Part shown: positions 10,431 to 18,421 of the stretch, in pieces
Layout of the letters: the number at the start of each line of letters is the position of its first letter
Numbering within the stretch: the stretch's first letter is position 1
Assembly (NCBI GenBank): GCA_037042915.1
Contig: CM073194.1
Location: 1,736,001 to 1,800,000 of the forward strand
Reading direction: 5' to 3'
Length of the DNA stretch: 64,000 nucleotides
Origin: Auricularia sp. M13
Taxonomy: Eukaryota; Basidiomycota; Agaricomycetes; Auriculariales; Auriculariaceae
Translations under genes and position numbers: made by a program
The notes under the pieces: model-generated
The model's database searches: none
Told to the model about the DNA's origin: nothing
The model's input: the letters and a program-made list of their open reading frames with translations, nothing else

Positions 10431-10671
10431 TCACAATAGTCAAGCAACTGTTGCAACACGTCAGGCACTTTGTCACAACCCATTACAATCTTCTTATGGT
10501 ACATTATAACCGTGTTACATTGCATTGTGATTGTCGTGGTCATTGGGAACTTTCTCAGATTTTTCTGACATAGAGACAGGGTGAGGTTGGTTGCCACCAT
10601 GTCCTAAAGGCTCCAGCCGAGCGCGGAGAGTTTGGTTCCGACTCGTCCGCGCAAATTTGGAGCAACACTTG
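10431..10671. other. Repeat-derived intergenic sequence
   Basis: No gene is seen. A 13-bp sequence ATTGTGATTGTCG at 10524-10536 is the reverse complement of the sequence that spanned the insertion point of element 1 before it inserted (1831-1836 joined to 10431-10437). The element therefore probably landed in one end of an older short inverted-repeat structure. Confidence 0.4.
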
Positions 10672-10693
10672 AAAAAAAAAAAAAAAAAAAAAA
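10672..10693 (-). terminator. T22 tract downstream of tRNA-Lys (RNA polymerase III terminator)
   Basis: On the minus strand this is a run of 22 T, 37 bases past the tRNA 3' end. A TTTT at 10710-10707 comes first and may already stop transcription. A tract this long is a strong backup terminator, but it could equally be a retroposed poly(A) or a microsatellite. Confidence 0.55.
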
Positions 10694-10730
10694 CAGGATT
10701 GACACCAAAAGACACTCTGTTCGTCCGAAA

Positions 10731-10844
10731 GCCCCACGCGGGGGTCGAACCCGCAGCCTTGAGATCCCATATTTCCGGGTTCGACCCCCGCGGGCCTCCC
10801 GAAAGTATAAGAGTCTCACGCTCTACCGATTGAGCTAGCGAGGC
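10731..10844 (-). tRNA. tRNA-Lys(CUU) with a 42-nt intron
   Basis: A full cloverleaf folds on the minus strand. The acceptor GCCTCGC pairs with GTGGGGC (two G-U pairs), the D stem is GCTC/GAGC, the anticodon stem is TGAGA/TCTCA with loop CTCTTAA, and the T arm is GCGGG-TTCGACC-CCCGC. The anticodon is CUU. Exons are 10844-10808 and 10765-10731. The intron (10807-10766) sits directly after position 37, the standard place for nuclear tRNA introns removed by the tRNA splicing endonuclease. The exons total 72 nt before CCA addition. Oddly, the intron contains an exact 16-nt reverse complement of the T arm, so the unspliced RNA has a competing fold. Confidence 0.93.
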
Positions 10845-11279
10845 TGTTGGTCGGTATCTATAGCTAGGCAATATAGCCAGTCAAGAGATCTCGAGCACTC
10901 CCATGAATTACTGTAAGACTGACTGACTGGCCATTCGCGCTAAGCTCAAGACAAGAGATGCACACAGAAAGAGACTCGTATAAGAAGACTGGCAAGAGGG
11001 GACGAGGACGAGGTGGCAAACATGTAGAGGAAGAAGAACGAGAATTGGAACTAGGGAATCGGGACGGACAAGAGGTAGGAGGTAGGAGGAGGTGCGCGAC
11101 GAAACGAGCGTTTGCATGCATGTATACCGAGTACTCAGACTGTAGACCTAGAACAGACCATCCGAACCGAACAACCCTACCAGCAGCCAGGCGTGCAGTG
11201 CAATCTACCTAACCTGGCAAGCTTCGCCCCAGGCGAACCCCGGGCCTCGCGCTGCGGCGCCCATCTTCGCGCTTCGCAC
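10845..11279. other. Intergenic region
   Basis: No gene is recognised. It holds purine-rich stretches (GA-rich, about 10980-11090) and presumably the 3' untranslated region of the RAX1-like gene. Confidence 0.6.
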
Positions 11280-12671
11280 TCAGAGACGGTGGCCGGGCAC
11301 GGCCCAGAAGAGCAGGGTGAGCGCGGCGACGAGCAGCGTGACGACGAGGGTGACCCAGAGGGCGCGGCCGAGCAGCAGCTGGCCGACGTACGGCTCGCGG
11401 ATGCGCAGGGTGCGGAACGGCGTGCTCTCGCTCTGCTTGAGGAAGACGAGGATGGGGTCGAGCTCGTACTGGTGCGAGACCAGCAGCAGGATCGCGATCG
11501 TGAACGGGATGAAGAGCTGCGGCGAGATTCAGTATAGAGGGAGAAGAAGAAGAGGAGACGCACGTAGAAGCGGGCGGACTTGGGCTTGACGTCGAGAAAG
11601 ACGAGCGCAAAGGCCGTGGCGAGGCCGGCCCAGAGGGCGACGAGGCCGGCGATGAGGCGGACGAGCGCGGAGACGGGGGTGAGGTTGCCGAAGGCCTTGG
11701 CGCGCAGGAAGCGCGGGAAGGCCTCCTGCTCCATCGCGCGGAAGACGTACTCCTTCTGCGCGTGGAACATGTCGGGCACCTGCGCGAGCGCCGCGCTCTC
11801 GGCCTCGTACGCCGGGCTCTGCGGGTGCGGCAGCGCGCCGGCGCTCAGCGGGAACGCGTGCACGCGCAGCGCCGGCGGGAGGTAGATCTCCTTGGGCGCG
11901 CCCGGCGCGAGGTAGCGCAGGAAGATGCGCTCGGCGGACCGGATCAGGTCCACGCGCGTGATGGGCCCGTCGCGCGGGATGATCGTCGGCGCCGCCGCCG
12001 TGCTCGCCTTCCCCGCGCCCGGCCCTGGGGTACTGCTGAGTCGGCCGTGGAAGCTCCACGGCGTCCCGCGGCCCTTCTCGCCGCTCACGGGGCTGCCGGC
12101 GCCCAACAGCGTGCCCCCGCCCGGGCTCAGCCTCCCCTCCTCGTCACCCGCGCCGGCGTTGGCGAGGGCAGCCTTCTCGCGGTCGTCCAGCATGTCGCCC
12201 GTGGACGCCGTGCTGCGCTTGCTGGGCCCGATGACGGTGCCGTAGATGGAGCCGCGGCGGCGCGCGTAGTCCCAGTACTGCGGCCAGTCGTCCTTGACGG
12301 TGCGCCCGGACTTGCGCACGTCTTTGAAGTACGCGCGGCACAGGTTCTCGTGCTGCTGCACGTCCAGCCAGAAGTCGAGCACGTCCTCGGCGCCCTCGCG
12401 CTGCAGGAACAGGCTGCGTGGAGGCCATGAGGGCGAGGATTGGGACCGGCAACGAGGACAGTAGCAGAGCAGCGAGTTACAATAGCCAAAACGAAAAGGC
12501 AGAACGAATGGTCAGCTGCGTGCAAGTGCAAATGCAAAGGAAGAAGGGAGATACTGACTAGAGCATGTAGAGGTCTACGGGCGGTTTTGTCCTCCTAGAC
12601 AGGACCTCGGCAAACGAGGGCAGCCTGTCGCGCTGGGGCAGCTCGTATTCAGCCGCGTCGGCGTGCTCCAT
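11280..12671 (-). CDS. RAX1: RGS-domain membrane protein, Rax1-like
   Basis: Exons are 12671-12559, 12413-11564 and 11516-11280; the two GT-AG introns (145 and 47 bp) keep the frame and give 399 residues. The N-terminal part reads as an RGS domain: the LPSFAEVL region, then DLYML-YLFLQREGAEDVLDFW across the first splice, then HENLCRAYFKDVR. A Ser/Gly/Pro-rich linker interrupts it, and its last part (DLIRSAERIFLRYL) follows. Three hydrophobic segments near the C-terminus (starting at LIAGLVALWAG, FTIAILLLV and LWVTLVVTLLVAALTLL) are likely membrane spans. This layout matches yeast Rax1, which with Rax2 marks division sites in budding. Its role in a filamentous fungus is inferred as polarity or septation. 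The start ATG is the first in the frame before the conserved block; an extra upstream exon cannot be excluded. It is divergent from the complex I gene, 290 bp away. Confidence 0.88.
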
Positions 12672-12961
12672 GTCGTGCGCGTCGGCGTCGGCGGCGTCGT
12701 TAAGGAGAAGGACTGGGAGCAACTCAACCGTGAGGCGTGTTTGCGCGTGTTTGCGCCCAACCCCGCCGTCACGGTTTCGCGACGCCGGCGTCAGTTGCAC
12801 TGTTCCCGCACTGGGTTATCAAGTCGAAAGCAGGAGAACTGGCATGTGAGCAAGGAGAATGTTTTCGTTGAACGGTATTTTCTAAAGAGGAGGAGAAGTA
12901 ACCGGAGACAAATGGAAGATAACCGGAGTTTTTTAACTTGTACTTGCACGGTGACCATACC

Positions 12962-13371
12962 ATGTCTTCGCTGGCCCGGGCGCTGTCGCCGTCCGTCAAG
13001 GAGCTGCGGTTCCTCTTTTGTCAGCAGGCGACCGCGAGCGCCGGCGCGCGGTGTGTCCTTGTCCCATCCATTCCACCCGCTCGCTGCTCATCCCTTCATA
13101 ATACTGTAGACAGTTTATAACGGCGCAGTACGCCAACATCAAGAAACACAACCCCGACCTGCCCGTGCTCGTGCGCGAGGCCACGGGCACGCCTGCGCGC
13201 GTCTTTGCGCGGTTCGGTGCGTGCGAGTTATGGATACATTGTTGTCATATATACTGATGAGTTGTGATACATTCAGAGAGGGGAGTGGAGAAGCACGTCG
13301 AGGTGGACGGGCTGAGCGCGGAGGAGGTCGACAGGGCGCTCGGCGCGCTCGTCCAGGCCGCCGCCAAGTGA
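12962..13371 (+). CDS. NDUFA2: NADH:ubiquinone oxidoreductase B8 subunit (complex I)
   Basis: Exons are 12962-13050, 13110-13216 and 13277-13371, giving 96 residues, the usual length of this small accessory subunit. The protein has the L51/S25/CI-B8 thioredoxin-like fold signature. There is an N-terminal LKELRFLFCQ-type strand, then QFITAQYANIKKHNPDLPVLVREA, with the family's N-P-D-L-P-x-L-x-R-E block, and a C-terminal helix (SAEEVDRALGALV). The subunit sits in the matrix arm of mitochondrial complex I. The first intron's acceptor was taken at ...CTGTAG (13107-13109) because it restores the conserved QFI segment in frame. The stop lies 19 bases from the stop of the convergent TFB5 gene, so their 3' ends must overlap. 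Confidence 0.93.
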
Positions 13372-13390
13372 AATGAAATGCAATAGACGT

Positions 13391-13757
13391 TTAATTCTCT
13401 TGCGTGTACGCGTTTTTCTCCAGCTGTGAGTGTGAGCGAGGGATGGATGAGTGGATAGGAAGGATGAAGGGCGCACCTCGACCTCGAGCTCATGGCGGAC
13501 GCGGTCGTAGAGCTCGGCCTTGACGAGGACGTGGTTCTCGTCGAGGTCCTGGATGATGAACTTGTACTCGGCCTTGTCGTCCATCATCACCAGCAGCTGC
13601 TTCACCGCGCTGTCGCTGCCCTCCGCCTAAGCCACATTCCTTCCTTGGTACCCCCGTTTGCGTACATACCAGGTCAGGATGACGCCTGCGACGCGTTACT
13701 AGCCAGTCGACTATTCGGGATGTATGGGCGGGTGGGCGCACCTTTGACGGCCTTCAT
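13391..13757 (-). CDS. TFB5: TFIIH subunit Tfb5 (GTF2H5/TTDA)
   Basis: Four exons (13757-13742, 13685-13670, 13615-13477, 13423-13391) encode 67 residues. Two are only 16 nt long, and all three introns are 53-56 bp with good GT-AG ends. The protein reads MKAVKGVILTCDSAVKQ, then KFIIQDLDENHVLVKAEL and a short charged tail, matching the Tfb5 family in length and in the F-I-I-Q-D-L-D block. Tfb5 stabilises the TFIIH core through p52/Tfb2 and is needed for nucleotide excision repair as well as transcription. The gene shares a 154-bp divergent promoter region with the ribose-5-phosphate isomerase gene. The tiny exons make it easy for automated prediction to miss. Confidence 0.95.
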
Positions 13758-13911
13758 GGAATATTGGATCTCGGGCGCGGTCGCGGTCGAGAGAGAGCCG
13801 AGACTCCGGCCGCGCGCCATGTCTGCCTCTTATTCTTAACCAGCTCCCGACCCGCCCTTCCACCTAACCATTCCACCCACCACAACCACGCTCCTCCGTG
13901 CCCTAACGACG

Positions 13912-15688
13912 ATGACGCCGAAGCTCGCCCCGATCGAGGCCGCCAAGCGGCTCGCGGCGTACAGCGCCGTCGACCACCACGTCCACGCGCAGCACAGAGT
14001 GAGTGCTGCTGTGCTTGTGCACTCTGGCTGACTGGACGACGGACAGGTCATCGGTATCGGCTCGGGTGCGTCTACGTCCCCTGCGAGATGGGAGATGGGA
14101 CGTGAATGCTGACGGATACGACGACGACGGCAGGCTCGACGGTGCCGTATGTCGTGGAGCGCATCGTGGCGCAGGGCGAGGAGGTCAATAGGCATCGCGT
14201 CTTCATACCCACCGGTGCGTCGACTCCTCCGTTGCCTGCTGTTGCTAGTTGGCACTCCCTGCTTTGTTTCCCACGTTCGTTGGCGCTGGCGCTGCGCTGT
14301 CTTCTCCTTCATTCGCCTCGCTTTCACTACCCCCACCGCTCCCCGCCCCCCGTTCGTCCACCGCTCCCCGCTCGCTTTCTTCCATGACCGCCGACCCGCT
14401 CGCTGTCTTCCCTGACCGCCGACCCGCTCACCGCTGACACGCTCGCTGACGCTCACTGGCAGGCTTCCAATCCAAGAACCTGATCGTCGACGCGGGCCTC
14501 GTGCTGGGCGACATCGAGCAGTTCCCCGAGATCGACGTGACGATCGACGGCGCGGACGAGGTCGACGACCACCTCAACTGCATCAAGGGCGGCGGCGGAT
14601 GCCACTACCGCGAGAAGGTCCTCGCCGAGGCTGCCAAGACGTCCGTTTCTTCGTCCCTCTCTTTTATTCTTTTGCCGCTCCTTCGTTGGAGCTGGAGCGG
14701 AGGGCGCTGATGCTGGTGGATGCTTTACTTTGAAGGTTTGTCCTCGTTGCGGATTATCGGAAGAAGAGTCCGGCGCTGGGGACGTCTGTGAGTGCCGACT
14801 CTGCACGCTGCGTCGTCCCACTCCCGCGTTCCATATTTCATAAGCGCACTCACTGCCTGTCGTCCCATTCCCCACTGCGCACTTCTCACCGCCCGTCGTC
14901 CCATCCCACAAGCGCGCTGCACGGTCAAATATCTAGCGCCCACCCGTCCGTCTGCCCACAATCCACTTCCCAACTAACCAATGCCCACCTTTGAACCCCT
15001 CCGCCCGTCCACCCATCCCCCCTCTCAAACCAACCCGCTAACCCCCTCCCCTTCCAGTGGACACACGGCATCCCGCTCGAAATCGTGCCCTTCGGCTACG
15101 CGCGCGTGCTGCGCACCATCGCCGCGCTCGGCGCGCACAACACCCCCCGCCTCACGCTGCGCATGGCCGGCGCGGCCAAGGCCGGGCCCGTCGTGTCTGA
15201 TAACGGCAACTTTATTGTCGACGCGGTGTTCCCGCCGGAGAGGATGAGGAGGCCCGCGGAGGTGAGTGATTTGGGTGCGCTGTTTGCGGTTTCTGGGGTT
15301 GTGCGCGTGCCCGGTCTTGGTCGCCAGCGGGAGTCGGGTGCCGGTTTGCGCGGGGCAGCCGCACCCCACCCCACCCCGCCCCGATGCTGTATGCTGCATG
15401 CTAAGCAAACTGTTTAATCGCAGCTCCTGCGCGACCTCAAAGCGCTCACGGGCGTCGTCGAGGTCGGCCTGTTCTGCGGCGTCGCCAAGGCCGCGTATTT
15501 CGGGAACGAGGTGCGCCGGCCTTTCCTTCCCTTTTCCGTCGGCGTCCGTGCTGCCTTTTCCGTCGGCGTCCGTGCTGACGCTTCTCCCCCCCGCCCGCCT
15601 GCCCGCCTGTGTGTAGGACGGCTCGGTGACGATACGCCACACGGACGGCAGCGAGGAGGAGGTGCCTGCGCATGCCGGCGAGCTGTAG
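13912..15688 (+). CDS. RKI1: Ribose-5-phosphate isomerase
   Basis: Eight exons (13912-13998, 14047-14065, 14134-14214, 14463-14640, 14736-14787, 15058-15261, 15424-15510, 15617-15688) give 259 residues with all phases consistent. The enzyme interconverts ribose-5-phosphate and ribulose-5-phosphate in the non-oxidative pentose phosphate pathway in the cytosol. Diagnostic motifs are VIGIGSGSTVPY (phosphate binding), the catalytic DGADEVD loop, [11 protein letters not shown] and the [11 protein letters not shown] strand. Introns 3 and 5 are long (248 and 270 bp) and pyrimidine-rich; the others are 48-159 bp. Exon 2 is only 19 nt. Length and motifs match the eukaryotic RpiA family with no gaps. 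Confidence 0.96.
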
Positions 15689-16360
15689 CGACTGCGCATG
15701 CCGGCGAGGTGTAGCGCGAAGAGGGGTAGCGAAGTACAAAGACTCGGAGGGGTGTTTACAAGGGGTGTATTTTCTTGTATTGGAGACACTGACAGGGAAG
15801 TTCAATATCTACTACATAGAGTGTATCAGTTCTTCTGCTTGGTTGGTTGGTTGGACTCTGCGTTCTGAGTTCAGAGGATCGTGGACGTTCAGAACGTGCT
15901 GCGTCCTGTGGGGGGACTTCAATTTAGACGTTCATTCGCCCTCAGGCTGCGGACTCGTTACAGTGGACACGCCCATATGTATGCATGGGACTTCTCGATC
16001 AGAGTTCAGAACAAATTGCAATTGATGAAGAGATTTCCCGGCCGTCAACTTACAGTGTCTGAACTTTGCCTTTGCCTTTAATTTGCATTGGTGAAACTTG
16101 AAGCGGGTCGACCTGCCAGTCCCTGGGCCGAATTTGCTTGCACGCTGAACTATACATATTTAATTTATGTTCGAGAACCCGAGCTGCGAGGTTGACGACG
16201 GCATATTAAGAGTGGCTATGGTGGTTTCGAGCCTTGGATCATTATACGGGGTGGGACTCGCGATCGGACTGTGGGGGGCAAGAATAAGATAGCCTGAAGG
16301 ATTGCTGCCAGCCGATAGGATTGCACAGAACCGCTTTGCCCTTTGACCGCTGCAAGGACA
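15689..16360. other. Intergenic region
   Basis: 672 bp between the RKI1 stop and the 3' end of the disrupted F-box gene. No coding signal is seen. Duplicated short motifs occur around the RKI1 stop (the CATGCCGGCGAG repeat at 15671-15683 and 15699-15710). Confidence 0.6.
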
Positions 16361-17022
16361 TTAGCTGTTATTGCAGTACCATTCGAATTTATCCTCCAGG
16401 AACTGAACGACATCAGTCAGACCGGTCGGGAGCTTCTCAACGGGCTCGCGTTCGCGGCCCGTTGACAAGAAATTAAAGGAACGACTCGGACGCGTCCAGG
16501 ACAGCTCCTGTTCTGTGAGTTGGCATTGGACGATGCGGAGCCTGGGCGCGCGGTCGAACACTTCAAGTTGGTCGAGCTTGCTTTCAATCGCGTCCACGAT
16601 GGACGCGACCTCTGTCTCCTCCAGCTTCAGGACTAGATATTGCAGTTGGGGTAGCTGCACTGTAACCGACGCGGGATGCAGCGTGTCCAGCACGCGAATG
16701 ATGGACTGCCCGGGCCCCCAGTAGACGTGCCACGACACAGCCAGGAATTGCAGCTGGAGCAGCGTCGGGAGGGCGGGCAAGACGTAATTGAGAATCGCCC
16801 CGTGATCATCGTCCGTTGTGCCTGTGAGCTCGAGCTGCAGGCTCTGCAGATGCGGCCCGGAGCTGAACGCGGCCAGGAAGTTCAGCAGGCTCTCCGGCGC
16901 GAGATCGCGGTCCGAGCGCACCACGACGTGCAGGTGCGCGAGATGTCGCCCGGGTCGCACCGCGGGACATATGGGCGACGCGATGATGCTGATGCTCAGA
17001 CGGCGCAGGCGCGGGAGGACGG
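16361..17022 (-). pseudogene. F-box gene A, 3' half (separated from its 5' half by LTR element 2)
   Basis: An open frame on the minus strand from 17022 to a stop at 16361 encodes the C-terminal part of an F-box protein of the same family as 32751-34227 and 62734-64000. It runs directly into the LTR of element 2. If the element and one copy of the ACGG duplication are set aside, the frame continues exactly from 26604, so the gene was intact before insertion. Unlike the two paralogues, it has no intron at the conserved site in this half (near 16700). It has no start of its own and is unlikely to be made as a functional protein. Confidence 0.85.
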
Positions 17023-17775
17023 TGACGAGCTAGAGTCATGGCGACGCCTAGAACAGGGCGCACGCCGGCGCTATATGCGCCTTCCTATTCGGGATAGAAG
17101 TCGCACCGCCACCCGCAAGCTGCCCTCGCGCTCGCCCTGCGCGTTACGCCCGTTGTTCGTCGCCTCTAGAACCGCAAATGCGGCGCTGGGCTCGCTTACA
17201 CGGACCCTGGCTGCCGCTCGAGAATGGAGGTGCTGGGGCCGGAGCTCGACCAGCTCCATCAGCCGCCTCCTATCAGCGCCGCGGCAGCCTCTCTGGTCTC
17301 GTCTCCACCGCTACCCGCCCCCACGCTCGTCCCTTACCCCTCGTTATACATATCATTCGCCTCGCCGCTCGATTTCCCCCATATTCCGCTTGTGAAACCC
17401 CACCGGACTCTGTCTCCTTTCATGGCATGTGCCAGCCTGTTCTCTCTCTCTCTCACTCTGGATCGATAATCAGCATCGCATCTCGTCCTCATCATGTGTA
17501 TATATATCTCTTGTGCTCGAGGGAATGAGTCAGGATAGTTTTCCCCCTTCTCTGGCTCGAGTTTTGAGCACGGAGCCCGAGTTCTCCCCCAGCGGTCAAG
17601 AAATCACTCGCTCGGACCTGAGAGGCGGCCAACCTCCTCAGATCTCGTCCTTCCTTCGTCCTCAGTGTCTATATTCGTTATCTACGGGATCTCCGAGTCG
17701 CTCGTAGCGTCGTGGACTAGTATTCCTACCGGGTCCCACCCGAGCTCCTAGCACTTCCGCCGAACCTGCGCGTCA
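17023..17775 (+). repeat. 5' LTR of element 2
   Basis: 753 bp, apparently identical to 25847-26599. The ends form a short inverted repeat TGACG...CGTCA. It should carry the promoter for the element RNA. Confidence 0.95.
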
Positions 17776-18421
17776 TTTGTGGTGACCACCGCAGGGACCG
17801 CAGGTAGGTAGGTCCACCCGCGGCGCCCCATCGATCGTCCCTCGGCCCTGGCAACGTCCAAGCCTGAACGCCGCATCCTTCCAGTCCGCGGAGCCAGCAA
17901 CACCGCGCATCGCGCGAACCCCTCTCCCGAGCCGCAAGCGCCGTCGTCACTCGCGCGCCGATTCAAACATACGCCATCACCTACTGATCTCGCGTTAGCG
18001 AAGAAGAAACAAGAAACCGCGAAAAGGAAAGCGCAGCGTACCTCATCGCAACCGCAAGCCGCTTCCGGATCGTCCTCACGCGCACCGGCACCGTCTCAGC
18101 GTCGAAATCCGAGTCGTGCCGTCCCTGTTAGCCGTGAGCCGCGCTTCCGAGCTGCAGAGTCGTCGACCTCTCGCGCGTCATCCGCATCGCTGCCGCTCTC
18201 GCGCACTCTCGCCGACGTCGACGGTTTTCCGCGACTAGCTGACGAGCCTGCACCGTCCGCGCGCGTCGTCCGAGCTCTCCCAATCGCCGTCTCAGTCGCC
18301 GCCGAGCCCTGGTGCTCTCGTCGCCGCGTTCAAGTCGTTACACGCACCTTCACCGTCTCCCTCGCCACCCGCGCCGCCGTCTCCCCCTCCTCGTACGTCG
18401 ACGCCGTCACCGCCGCCCATC
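17776..18421 (+). other. Leader of element 2 with candidate primer-binding site
   Basis: A 646-bp untranslated leader lies between the 5' LTR and the gag ATG. TGGTGACCACCG at 17780-17791, four bases past the LTR, starts with the TGG expected of a tRNA primer-binding site; which tRNA would pair is not determined. The gag frame stays open about 180 bases upstream of the ATG without another ATG. Confidence 0.4.
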
